Shown here one piece after another: positions 1 through 8,166 of a stretch of 14,684 nucleotides of DNA (positions are counted from its first letter, which is position 1; every line of letters begins with the position of its first letter). Source of the DNA: Desulfatirhabdium butyrativorans (GTDB taxonomy: Bacteria; Desulfobacterota; Desulfobacteria; Desulfobacterales; DYRK01); assembly GCA_020718785.1 (NCBI GenBank), contig DYRK01000086.1, positions 1-14,684 of the forward strand, in the 5' to 3' direction. The translations under genes were made by a program, and so were the position numbers. The notes under the pieces are model-generated. The model did not search any database. It was not told the origin of the DNA and was given only the letters and a program-made list of their open reading frames with translations.

Positions 1-5
1 GGAAG

Positions 6-22
6 CCGGGGAACCTCCCCGG
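6..22. repeat. Short GC-rich hairpin
   Basis: CCGGGG (6-11) and CCCCGG (17-22) are perfect inverted arms around a 5-nt loop. It lies next to the larger palindrome at 29-54 and is probably part of the same composite intergenic repeat, cut by the window edge. There is no T-tract, so I do not call it a terminator. Confidence 0.5.
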
Positions 23-28
23 CAAGTG

Positions 29-54
29 CGTTCCCAAGCCGGGGCTTGGGAACG
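29..54. repeat. 26-bp near-perfect palindrome, left copy
   Basis: The arms CGTTCCCAAGCC and GGCTTGGGAACG flank a central GG. The same element occurs at 14639-14664 with a CC centre, so the two copies are exact reverse complements. Dispersed palindromes of this kind behave like REP elements in other bacteria; that assignment is inference. An open frame extends upstream through this element from a GTG at 26, but the repeat is intergenic and does not belong to the gene. Confidence 0.8.
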
Positions 55-106
55 GGAAAACGAGAAAAAGCCGTTTTGTATCTGTGTACAGCAGGAGAAT
101 AGACTT

Positions 107-3100
107 ATGGCTTCATCCATTCAATCCCGCAAAAATCCTTATGTGGGACCCCGCTCTTATGAATACGGCGAAATCCTTTACGGACGTGACCGGGAAATGA
201 CAGAACTCCTCGATCTGCTCATTGCCGAGCGGATTGTGATGCTTTATTCCCCGTCAGGAGCCGGCAAATCATCTTTGCTGAAAGCCGCGCTGATTCCCGC
301 GCTCAGGAAAGAAGATTTCTGCGTTCTGCCGGTCATGCGGGTCAGTCTCGATCCGCCCCCGCAATTTCAACTGCCTCCGGGAACCAACCGCTATATCTTC
401 AGCCTGCTCCTGTCTCTCGAAGAATCACTGCCCGCAACCGCAGCCGATAAAACAGACCGGCAGATGTCTTTGGATGATCTGGCATCTGTCAGTCTGAACG
501 ACTATCTGAAAAAACGGCAGACAGAAAACGAACAATCGGACAGCACGGTTCTGATTTTCGACCAGTTCGAGGAAATACTGACTGTTGATTTCACGAACAC
601 AGCGGAAAAAGCAGATTTTTTCGCACAGACCGGTTCCGCGCTGCGCTCGCGTGACATCTGGGCAGTTTTCGCGCTGAGAGAAGATTTTATTGCAGGTCTC
701 GATCCTTATCTGCGGCACCTTCCCACGAGGCTCAGAAATACGTTCCGTCTGGACCTGCTGGGAGAAAACGCGGCAAAAGAAGCCATGCAGAAACCCGCGC
801 AGGAAGCCGGGGTCATATTCAGCGATGAGGCTGCCGCAAAATTAGTCAATGATCTGCGTAAGGTCCGTGTGCAGCAGATCACCGGAGGCTTCAGAGAACA
901 GCCGGGCCGCTATGTGGAGCCGGTACAGTTGCAGGTGGTCTGCCGGCGTCTGTGGGAAAATCTCCCGGACGGAGACGACTGTATCAGCGAAGCCGATGCG
1001 GAAAAAGTCGGCAACGTGGATGAAGCATTGGCCGGTTATTATGCAGACCGTGTAAAAGCAATTGCCGAAGAAACTTCTGTCGGTGAACGCTCAATCCGTG
1101 ACTGGTTCGACACGCAGCTGATTACCGAACAGGGAATCCGGGGACAGGTGCTGAAAGGAACCGTCGAGAGTCAGGGGCTTGAAAACGTGGCAGTTCATGC
1201 GCTGGCAAAAGCCCACCTTATCCGTGCAGAGGAAAGCCGCGGCGCGGTCTGGTTCGAATTGTCTCATGACCGTCTGATCCGTCCCGTAAAAGAGGATAAT
1301 GCCCGGTGGCGTGAATCCAACCTGAGTCTGCTGCAACTTCAGGCTGCCCTGTGGGATAAACAGTCCCGGCCCGAGGGTCTGCTGTTTCGGGGACAGTCGC
1401 TCAGAGATGCCGGGCAATGGGTCCGAACCCATCAGGATGAGATCACATCTGCGGAAGTCGCTTTCATGGATAAATCCCGTGCTGCCGAAGCTGTTGTCAG
1501 ACAGAAACAGCGATGGAATCAGTTGTTTCATATCATGTCTGTGGCTTTCATCATACTGGGCATTGTCGCGGGACTGTTTGCAGTACGGTTTCAGATCGCA
1601 AAAAAATCTGCACAGGAACAGCGCGAAATCGCTGTCCGGCAAAAGCAGATTGCCGAAGAAAAAACAAGGGAAGCAATTTATAATCTTGCCAAAATATGCG
1701 AAGAAAAAGCAAGTGCGGCACTGAATGAAAATCCGCCGGATTTTCAGAAAGCTTGGCTTTATTCCATTGATGCCCTGAATCAGGATATTCCGGCTGACAG
1801 ACATCTGCCGGTTTCTCTGGGGCTGCTGTCTCAATCCGAAGTCCACTACGGCATCATGGGCAGACTGCTGTGGCTGTCACCGTCTTCATTCATAGGAAAT
1901 ATCGCTGTGCCGGGTCCGGACGGCAAATATCTCGCAACCGCGGCAGAGGATAATATCATTCGGGTCTGGGATATGAAAAGCGGAAAAGAAATCCTGACTC
2001 TGACAGGACATACCTCTCCGGTCAGCAGCCTCAGTTTCAGCCCTGACCGCAAATACTTGGCTTCGGGATCGGAAGATAAGACCGTGAGAATCTGGAATAT
2101 GCGAAACGGAGAGATGCTCCTTATACTGACAGGGCATTCCGCGGGAGTCACAGGCGTCTGTTTCAGTCCGGACAGTAAACGGCTGGCATCGGCTTCATTC
2201 GACTGCACGGTGAAAATATGGAAAGCAGACAGCGAGTATCCGGTTTTCACTCTTGCCGGACATTCGGACACGGTCAACGCTGTCTGCTTCAGCCCGGACA
2301 GCACAAGGCTGGCATCGGCATCGGATGACACAACTATGCAAATCCGGGATATGGAAACCGGCGAATCGCTGCTCACGCTGACCGGACATTCGGACGCGGT
2401 GAACAGTGTCTGCTTCAGCCCGGACAGCAAATATCTGGTTTCAGGATCAAGAGATAAGACGGTGCTGCTGAGCGATGCGGAAAGCGGCAGATCATTATTG
2501 ACCCTTGCCGGACATTCGGATATGGTCAACAGTGTCTGTTTCAGCCCGGACAGCAGATATGTCGCCTCGGCTTCGGATGACACAACCGTGCGCTTGTGGA
2601 ATGCCGTCACCGGCAAACCGCTCATCACACTGACCGGACATTCGGACGCGGTCGGCAGTGTTTCTTTTTATACGGACAGCCGTCATATCCTCTCGGCATC
2701 GCGTGATAATACGGTGAAGGTTTGGGATGCGGAAACCGGAAAAACAGCACTCGCATCAGACGGTCATTCGGACACGGTCAACGCTGTCTGCTTCAGCCCG
2801 GACAACACGCGGATTGTTTCTGCTTCCTCGGATAATACGGTGAAGATATGGGACGCTGATTCCGGCAAACAGCTTCTCTCCCTTATCGGACATTCGGGAC
2901 CGGTCAGAAGTGTTGCTTTCAGTCCTGACGGCAAAAGAATTGCTTCAGGAGCAGAGGATAAGACGGTGCGGCTCTGGGAAAGCGATACCGGCAGCCCGGT
3001 TCTCGTTATTGCCGGTCACTCGGGCGAAGTCAGATATGTCTGTTTCAGCCCGGACGGGAAAAGACTGGCATCTGCCTCTTCGGATAATACGGTGAACATA

Positions 3101-4735
3101 AGGAACGCAGATACCGGAGAACTGATGCTCACTCTGAGCGGGCATCTGTATCCGGTCAACAGTGTCGCTTTCAGTCCGGACGAACTGCATATCGCTTCCG
3201 CATCCCATGACAATACCGTGCTGGTGTGGGATGCAGAAACCGGCAGTCCGACGATGCTGCTGGAGCATTCCGTTCCGGTCAGAAGCGTCGCGTTCAGTCC
3301 TGACGGCAAAAGAATTGCTTCGGGAGCAGAGGATAAGACGGTGCGGCTCTGGGACAGAGAAACCGGGTTTCCGCTGTTTGCAATGAACGGGCATTCGGGA
3401 TTTGTAACCTCTGTGGCTTTCAGTTCGGACAGCAGGCGGATTGCTTCTGCCTCTTATGATAAAACCGTCCGGGTCTGGGATGCGGAGACCGGTGACCCGG
3501 ATTTCATACTGACCGGGCATTCGGATCCGGTCAACAGCGCTGCGTTCAGTCCTGACGGCAAACGTATTGCTTCGGCTTCTTCGGACAGGATTGTCAGAAT
3601 GTGGAATGCGGAAGAGGATTGCAGACGCTTCGTTCTGACCGGAAATGCAAACTGGATCGGAGGTGCTGCTTTCAGCCCTGACGGTAAAAAATTGGTGCTC
3701 GGATATGATGACATACTGAGGCTGTGGGATGTGAATACCGGCAGGGAAATTATGATAATGAAAGGACATTCGGGATGGATCGGCGGTGTGTCCTTCAGTC
3801 CTGACGGCAAACGTATTGCTTCCTCGTCAAAAGACAAAACTGTCCGGCTGTGGAACGCAGATACCGGCGACCCTCTGCGCACGCTGACCGGTCATTCGGA
3901 CTGGGTCTCAAGCGTCTGTTTCAGTCCTGACGGCAGACGGCTTGCTTCCGCGTCTTATGACAATACAGTGCGTATCTGGGACCCGGACAGGGCTGCGGCT
4001 ATTCTCACTTTGAACGGGCATTCGAGTTATGTCATAAGTGCTGCTTTCAGTCCGGACGGCAAACGGATTGCTTCCGCGTCAAAAGATAAAACGGTTCGGA
4101 TCTGGTCGGCGGATACGGGCAGGCAGTTACTCATAATGTCCGGGCATTCGGACGGGGTTGAAAGTGTCAGTTTCAGTCCTGACGGCAAATATATAGCTTC
4201 TGCCTCGGATGACAAGACCGTGCGCTTATGGAATGGGATTTCCGGCGGGCATATCATCACGTTGAACGGACATTCGAACGAGGTGCAAAGTGTCAGTTTC
4301 AGTCCGGACAGCAGTTATATTGCTTCGGCATCTTATGATAAGACGGTCCGGCTCTGGGATGTGAAAACCGGGAAACTGCTCGCCGCTCTGGCCGGGCATT
4401 CCAACTGGGTCACCAGTGTCAGTTTCAGTCCTGACGGCAGACACCTGTGTTCGACCTCTTTGGACAATACTCTCAGTATATGGCTGCTTCATCTGACAAG
4501 GGCATATCTGAAATCAGGGAAAAATGACCCGAAATTCAAGACTGTCTATGACTGTTCTTTTGAATTGTTCCCTTACATAAGAGACGGTGCTGTTCTGACA
4601 TATACCGGGTATCGGGTCCGCCGGCTGCCGGTTCCCGGCATTCAGACGCCGTGGTATTACGGTCATCCGAGACCGGCTGACAAAAACCCTGTCCGATGGA
4701 TATTTGAAGTTGGGTCAGTAACAGGTCGAAAGTAA
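107..4735 (+). CDS. nSTAND1 NTPase with a membrane segment and 21 WD40 repeats
   Basis: This protein of 1542 residues is probably the sensor and switch of a conflict or signalling system. The N-terminal half is a STAND P-loop NTPase: Walker A SPSGAGKSS (48-56, K54), Walker B VLIFDQFEE (148-156), then an ALRED-containing segment typical of nSTAND1. One hydrophobic helix lies at about 473-495, followed by a charged, probably coiled helix (497-545). Residues 599-1461 hold 21 WD40 repeats of about 41 residues (GHS...FSPDG...IASAS.D.TVRLWD), the number needed for three seven-bladed propellers; repeats 1 and 15 are the most diverged. I chose ATG 107 because AGGAG (93-97) sits 9 nt upstream; the in-frame GTG at 26 lies beside a palindromic repeat. 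The C-terminal codons run into a heptamer array. If the NTPase is cytoplasmic, a single membrane span would put the propellers outside; this topology is inferred. Confidence 0.93.
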   Translation: MASSIQSRKNPYVGPRSYEYGEILYGRDREMTELLDLLIAERIVMLYSPSGAGKSSLLKAALIPALRKEDFCVLPVMRVSLDPPPQFQLPPGTNRYIFSLLLSLEESLPATAADKTDRQMSLDDLASVSLNDYLKKRQTENEQSDSTVLIFDQFEEILTVDFTNTAEKADFFAQTGSALRSRDIWAVFALREDFIAGLDPYLRHLPTRLRNTFRLDLLGENAAKEAMQKPAQEAGVIFSDEAAAKLVNDLRKVRVQQITGGFREQPGRYVEPVQLQVVCRRLWENLPDGDDCISEADAEKVGNVDEALAGYYADRVKAIAEETSVGERSIRDWFDTQLITEQGIRGQVLKGTVESQGLENVAVHALAKAHLIRAEESRGAVWFELSHDRLIRPVKEDNARWRESNLSLLQLQAALWDKQSRPEGLLFRGQSLRDAGQWVRTHQDEITSAEVAFMDKSRAAEAVVRQKQRWNQLFHIMSVAFIILGIVAGLFAVRFQIAKKSAQEQREIAVRQKQIAEEKTREAIYNLAKICEEKASAALNENPPDFQKAWLYSIDALNQDIPADRHLPVSLGLLSQSEVHYGIMGRLLWLSPSSFIGNIAVPGPDGKYLATAAEDNIIRVWDMKSGKEILTLTGHTSPVSSLSFSPDRKYLASGSEDKTVRIWNMRNGEMLLILTGHSAGVTGVCFSPDSKRLASASFDCTVKIWKADSEYPVFTLAGHSDTVNAVCFSPDSTRLASASDDTTMQIRDMETGESLLTLTGHSDAVNSVCFSPDSKYLVSGSRDKTVLLSDAESGRSLLTLAGHSDMVNSVCFSPDSRYVASASDDTTVRLWNAVTGKPLITLTGHSDAVGSVSFYTDSRHILSASRDNTVKVWDAETGKTALASDGHSDTVNAVCFSPDNTRIVSASSDNTVKIWDADSGKQLLSLIGHSGPVRSVAFSPDGKRIASGAEDKTVRLWESDTGSPVLVIAGHSGEVRYVCFSPDGKRLASASSDNTVNIRNADTGELMLTLSGHLYPVNSVAFSPDELHIASASHDNTVLVWDAETGSPTMLLEHSVPVRSVAFSPDGKRIASGAEDKTVRLWDRETGFPLFAMNGHSGFVTSVAFSSDSRRIASASYDKTVRVWDAETGDPDFILTGHSDPVNSAAFSPDGKRIASASSDRIVRMWNAEEDCRRFVLTGNANWIGGAAFSPDGKKLVLGYDDILRLWDVNTGREIMIMKGHSGWIGGVSFSPDGKRIASSSKDKTVRLWNADTGDPLRTLTGHSDWVSSVCFSPDGRRLASASYDNTVRIWDPDRAAAILTLNGHSSYVISAAFSPDGKRIASASKDKTVRIWSADTGRQLLIMSGHSDGVESVSFSPDGKYIASASDDKTVRLWNGISGGHIITLNGHSNEVQSVSFSPDSSYIASASYDKTVRLWDVKTGKLLAALAGHSNWVTSVSFSPDGRHLCSTSLDNTLSIWLLHLTRAYLKSGKNDPKFKTVYDCSFELFPYIRDGAVLTYTGYRVRRLPVPGIQTPWYYGHPRPADKNPVRWIFEVGSVTGRK
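1901..4486 (+). repeat. Tandem WD40-coding repeat array (21 units of ~123 bp)
   Basis: Units were counted from the FSPD-like strand and the terminal D-x-T-V-x-x-W strand. Several units are nearly identical in DNA as well as protein: 2261-2300 and 2765-2804 match exactly over 40 bp (units 4 and 8), and 2900-2979 and 3275-3354 match at 76 of 80 bases (units 9 and 12). This indicates recent recombination between blades. Long antisense open frames through this stretch are by-products of the repeat composition. Confidence 0.85.
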
Positions 4736-4901
4736 CGGGTTACAGGTAACAGGTTGCAGGTTACACAGGTAACAGGTAACAGGTTGCAGGTTACACAGGT
4801 AACAGGTAACAGGTAACAAGTTGCAGGTCGCAGGTAACCCTGTTGCCTGTTGCCTGCAACCTGCAACCTGCAACCTGTAACCTGCGACCTCTAACCTACT
4901 A
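4716..4901. repeat. Inverted heptamer array, AGGTNNC family
   Basis: The left half is a run of heptamers (CAGTAAC, AGGTCGA, AAGTAAC, GGGTTAC, AGGTAAC, AGGTTGC, AGGTTAC and so on) to 4838, with two AC interruptions that create a 30-bp higher-order period (4737-4766, 4767-4796). From 4839 the complement follows in register: CCTGTTG twice, CCTGCAA three times, then CCTGTAA, CCTGCGA, CCTCTAA, CCTACTA. The halves can fold into a long hairpin. The TAA stop of the upstream gene (4733-4735) lies inside the third heptamer. Similar short tandem heptamers are known from filamentous cyanobacteria. Confidence 0.85.
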
Positions 4902-4914
4902 AGGATCAGACGAA

Positions 4915-6948
4915 ATGGAAAATGAGGAAATCCTTTATTTTAACGGCATAGACGGCTCTACCGGCGACTACAGTATGCCGCCCATGAGCAGCGGGAAATT
5001 GGCCGGATTTATCACCGGTGAGGAAAAGCCTGAAAATCTGGATGAGCTGAAATTCAGGCATACGCAGGGCGAACATTACGGACTTGCCGAGGGAATTGAT
5101 CCCAAAAATCTGGCAGAATCCGGGTGGGGAATTATCTTCACCCATGACGCAGACCCTGCTGTCAAAGCCTGCTTAGGCGAACTGATCGCTTTGCGGAAAG
5201 ATCAGGCAGGGGAGCGTTTCAGGATTTACGAAAAAGAAGAGGGATATCGTCCCGGAGAATCAAAACCCGGGTTTCTGGCTCGTCACAATGTGTCTCCGGG
5301 TCCCGTTGACCCGGAGCGGATGCCCTATTATCTTATGATTGTCGGAAGTCCTGCCGCTATTCCTTATGAGTTTCAATATCAGTTGGATGTGCAGTTTGCA
5401 GTAGGCAGAATCTTTTTCGACACCCTTCGGGAGTACGCCGATTATGCTGCCGGTGTCAAAGCAGCAGAAACCGGGAAAATCCGGCTGCCTCGTGAGATGA
5501 GCTTTTTCGGTGTGGCAAATCCGGATGACAAAGCAACGAATTTAAGCAGCGATTATCTGGTAAAGCCTTTGTCTGAACGGCTTGCCAAAGGTCATCCGAA
5601 CTGGCGTTTCAACACATTTCTGAAGGATCAGGCAGGCAAAAGTCAATTAAGCCGTCTGCTCGGCGGAGATATGACTCCGGCTTTGCTTTTCAGTGCGAGT
5701 CACGGCTTGTCTTTTCCATTAAATGACTCACGTCAGATTCCGCATCAGGGGGCATTGCTGTGTCAGGACTGGCCCGGGCCCCTTCAATGGAAAGGCAGAG
5801 GAGGAATTCCCCAGGATTTTTATTTTGCAGGCGAAGATTTGATTCGGTATGCGAATCTCTCAGGGCTGATTGCCTTTTATTTTGCCTGTTACGGTGCAGG
5901 GACGCCGTTGAATGACGAATTTTCCAAACAGACATTCAAAAAGCGTGAAGCTATTGCGCCCTATCCCTTTCTGGCAGGATTGCCGACAAAAATGCTGAGT
6001 AATTCCAAAGGCAGCGCGCTGGCGGTCATAGGGCATGTGGAACGTGCATGGGGATATTCTTTTGCATGGCCCGGGGTCGAACCTCAGACAACGGTATTCG
6101 AAAGCACATTGAAACGTCTGTTAGAAGGGCATCCTGTAGGCTCTGCTTTTGAATTTTTCGACGACCGTTATGCGGAACTGGCATCGGACCTTAGTATCGA
6201 ACTCGAAGAAATCGAATACGGGAAAAAAGCCAATCCCTACGAACTCGCAGGAATGTGGACCGCAAATAATGACGCGCGCAGTTATGTGATTCTCGGGGAT
6301 CCGGCAGTCCGTTTGCCCGTAGTCGCAGGAGAAGAAAATCCTGCCGAGCGGCCCGTGATCGAAGTGAATGAACGGTATCAGGCGGCCGAACAGCCGATTA
6401 TGCTGAAAGAAGAGGCTGATCTTCCGGTGTCTGAGAAAGACATTTCTTCTCATTCCGGCCAAGAGACATCGGAACCTGAACTTCCCGTATCGTCTGCCGA
6501 GAGTTCTCCGAAACCGCCGAATCTGGCTGAAACGGATTTCGGGCTGTTTGATATGGGGAAAAGCATTGCCGATTCTCTCAAAGAAGTTTCTGCAAAATTA
6601 ACCCAAATACTGACGCGGGTTGTGGATGATCTGACGAGCCTTGAAGTTATGACTTATACCTCGGATAATCTTGAGAATGCCGAGTATGACGCCGAGACAA
6701 AATCCTTCGGAACTTCTGCATGTTTGAAAGCATATACCCGTGTCGAGTCAGACGGCGATATGATAAATCTGATTCCTGAACGATCAGAGATTGTTCGGGA
6801 AAATGAAGAACGGGCAACCGGTACGGAAATTGATGAGAAATTATGGCATATCCATCAGACAATGGTCGCTCAGGCGCAGACCGGCAGAGTTGCTTTTGTC
6901 AAAGCCCTTGCAGAAGTTGCCGGAACATTGATTAAAACGATAAAATAA
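4915..6948 (+). CDS. Caspase/C25-like cysteine peptidase with C-terminal shared domain
   Basis: This 677-residue protein has no signal peptide or membrane segment. The core resembles clan CD peptidases (gingipain C25, caspase, CHAT): a hydrophobic strand with IVGSP (about 138-146), a likely catalytic His in SASHGL (H263) and a likely catalytic Cys in FACYGAG (C325). An acidic, Pro/Ser-rich linker (about 480-540) leads to a domain at 544-677 that is also the C-terminus of the next gene. AAGGA (4901-4905) stands 9 nt before the ATG. The gene is codirectional with the WD40-STAND gene 179 nt upstream and the muramidase 89 nt downstream, so the three probably form an operon, with this enzyme as an effector. 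The exact peptidase family is uncertain; the His/Cys pair and fold class are reasonably supported. Confidence 0.85.
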   Translation: MENEEILYFNGIDGSTGDYSMPPMSSGKLAGFITGEEKPENLDELKFRHTQGEHYGLAEGIDPKNLAESGWGIIFTHDADPAVKACLGELIALRKDQAGERFRIYEKEEGYRPGESKPGFLARHNVSPGPVDPERMPYYLMIVGSPAAIPYEFQYQLDVQFAVGRIFFDTLREYADYAAGVKAAETGKIRLPREMSFFGVANPDDKATNLSSDYLVKPLSERLAKGHPNWRFNTFLKDQAGKSQLSRLLGGDMTPALLFSASHGLSFPLNDSRQIPHQGALLCQDWPGPLQWKGRGGIPQDFYFAGEDLIRYANLSGLIAFYFACYGAGTPLNDEFSKQTFKKREAIAPYPFLAGLPTKMLSNSKGSALAVIGHVERAWGYSFAWPGVEPQTTVFESTLKRLLEGHPVGSAFEFFDDRYAELASDLSIELEEIEYGKKANPYELAGMWTANNDARSYVILGDPAVRLPVVAGEENPAERPVIEVNERYQAAEQPIMLKEEADLPVSEKDISSHSGQETSEPELPVSSAESSPKPPNLAETDFGLFDMGKSIADSLKEVSAKLTQILTRVVDDLTSLEVMTYTSDNLENAEYDAETKSFGTSACLKAYTRVESDGDMINLIPERSEIVRENEERATGTEIDEKLWHIHQTMVAQAQTGRVAFVKALAEVAGTLIKTIK

Positions 6949-6949
6949 T

Positions 6950-7026
6950 GAGGTTAGGGGTCAGAGGTTAGGGGTCAGAGGTGATTTTACCTCTCACCTC
7001 GTGCCCCTGACCTCTGACCCCTGTTC
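6950..7026. repeat. Inverted heptamer array, GGGGTCA/GAGGTTA family
   Basis: The heptamers GAGGTTA, GGGGTCA, GAGGTTA, GGGGTCA, GAGGTGA (6950-6984) are followed by complementary heptamers ending in ACC or GCC (TTTTACC, TCTCACC, TCGTGCC, CCTGACC, TCTGACC), then CCTGTTC. Arms 6957-6984 and 6994-7021 pair over 28 bp with four mismatches around a 9-nt loop. The array starts one base after the peptidase stop and ends just before the AGGAGG of the muramidase, so it could affect mRNA stability or coupling between the two genes. There is no T-tract after the stem. Confidence 0.85.
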
Positions 7027-7037
7027 AGGAGGTTTTA

Positions 7038-7991
7038 ATGGCGGATTTCAATGTGTTTTTTCCTCATCTGCTCAAACACGAAGGCGGATTTGTAAACCAT
7101 CCGAGCGATCCGGGCGGGGCTACCAACAAAGGCGTCACGATGAATACATTCAGGCAGTTTGCCAAAGACCTTTTGGGCGTCGAACCCACCCTGAGCAATC
7201 TGAAGAATCTCAGCAATGAGCAGGCAGGCAAGATTTACAAGAAAATGTACTGGGATAAGATCAGAGGGGATGAAGTCTCTTTTCAGGAATTGGCAAATAT
7301 TGTGTTTGATTTTTATGTCAATGCCGGCGCAAACGGGGCAAAGCTTTTGCAGCGGGTTCTGAAAGATATGGGACAGAGCATCACTATAGACGGCGTTATC
7401 GGTCCGGCAACGATGAAAACCCTTGACAGCCTTGACCAGCGGGAAGTCTATCAGCGTTACAAAAACGGACGGATTGCTTATTATCAGACTCTTGTCAGAA
7501 AAAATCCCAAACTGAAAGTTTTTCTCAAAGGCTGGCTCAACAGAGTCAATACCTTTCCGGATATGTTCGGCGTGGATTTCGGGCTGATAGATATCGGAGA
7601 AGATGCTGTATCTTCTTTAAAAGATGTTTCTAAAAAAGTGGCAGAGATGCTTTCCCGTGCAGTGGACGATCTGAGCAGTCTGGAAGTGATGACTTACACA
7701 AGCGACAACATGGAAGCTGCTGCATATCATCCTGATACCAAAACATTTTCCGGCGGTGCAAGTCTTCGGGCATATACCCGGATTGAGCCTGACGGCGATA
7801 TGGTCAACCTTATTCCCGAAAGAACGCAGACGATTCAGGAAGGCGAAGAATCCCTGACCGGAGTCGGTATTGACGAGCAGTTGTGGCGTATTCACCGAGT
7901 CATGGCGGCTCAGGCGCAGACCAGCCGGACGGCTTTTCTCAAGGCATTGTCCGAAACTGCGGGAACGCTGTTCGGCATTCTTCAGAAATGA
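7038..7991 (+). CDS. GH108-type muramidase with C-terminal shared domain
   Basis: The 317-residue product begins with a glycoside hydrolase 108 lysozyme-like domain (about 1-95): HEGG with the expected catalytic Glu15, then DPGGATNKGVT. A PG_binding_3-like region follows (about 96-175, with DGVIGPATMKTL). Such enzymes cleave the glycan backbone of peptidoglycan and occur as phage endolysins or secretion-associated lysozymes. There is no signal peptide, so reaching the wall would need lysis, a holin or an unconventional route. Residues 183-317 are about 58% identical by eye to the C-terminus of the upstream peptidase, including VDDL.SLEVMTYTSDN, DGDM.NLIPER and AQAQT. AGGAGG (7027-7032) lies 5 nt before the ATG. 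The tail fusion and position suggest it is an effector of the same system; a prophage relic is an alternative, but no other phage genes are visible. Confidence 0.9.
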   Translation: MADFNVFFPHLLKHEGGFVNHPSDPGGATNKGVTMNTFRQFAKDLLGVEPTLSNLKNLSNEQAGKIYKKMYWDKIRGDEVSFQELANIVFDFYVNAGANGAKLLQRVLKDMGQSITIDGVIGPATMKTLDSLDQREVYQRYKNGRIAYYQTLVRKNPKLKVFLKGWLNRVNTFPDMFGVDFGLIDIGEDAVSSLKDVSKKVAEMLSRAVDDLSSLEVMTYTSDNMEAAAYHPDTKTFSGGASLRAYTRIEPDGDMVNLIPERTQTIQEGEESLTGVGIDEQLWRIHRVMAAQAQTSRTAFLKALSETAGTLFGILQK

Positions 7992-8003
7992 GGAACTGAC
8001 AGC

Positions 8004-8109
8004 TATAGACTTCCAGAAATTGAATTTCACTGCGTCATCGGTCGGAGATATACGAAAAGTATGATCTCCTCCCTGCTTCCTTGTGAAATTCAATTTCTGA
8101 AAATCTATA
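8004..8109. repeat. Long stem-loop with 27-bp arms
   Basis: The arms 8004-8030 and 8083-8109 are inverted repeats with 25 of 27 matches, enclosing a 52-nt loop. Inside the loop GGAGAT (8044-8049) can pair with ATCTCC further on, so the element folds as a nested hairpin. It begins 12 nt after the muramidase stop. It could act as a transcript-end or stability element, or be a small non-autonomous mobile element; no target-site duplication or transposase is visible. Confidence 0.65.
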
Positions 8110-8117
8110 TATAAATC

Positions 8118-8166
8118 AGGATGCAGGGATTATGACAGGTTGAACGATCAAAAATCCTTGCATCCT
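8118..8166. repeat. Second intergenic stem-loop
   Basis: AGGATGCAGGGAT (8118-8130) pairs with ATCCTTGCATCCT (8154-8166), giving 13 bp with one G-U pair and a 23-nt loop. An A-rich, not T-rich, tract follows, so it does not read as a plus-strand intrinsic terminator. A related string, GGATACAGGGATATG (8224-8238), covers the presumed start of the next gene, which suggests a repeated motif. Between this stem and that gene, TTGACA at 8190-8195 has no convincing -10 partner. Confidence 0.5.

Noticed and set aside
26..106. N-terminal extension of the WD40-STAND protein from a GTG at 26
   Set aside because: It would translate the palindromic repeat and has no ribosome binding site; ATG 107 has AGGAG at the right distance.
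2945..3769. Long minus-strand open frame of 274 codons
   Set aside because: It lies wholly inside the WD40 gene, and its protein is just the periodic antisense of the repeats; the same holds for other minus-strand frames at 1846-2628, 3454-3882 and 4027-4492.
4716..4901. CRISPR array
   Set aside because: Units are 7 bp with no spacers, and the second half is the complement of the first.
7038..7991. Prophage lysis cassette
   Set aside because: No holin, spanin or structural phage genes are nearby, and the C-terminal domain ties the gene to the adjacent peptidase.
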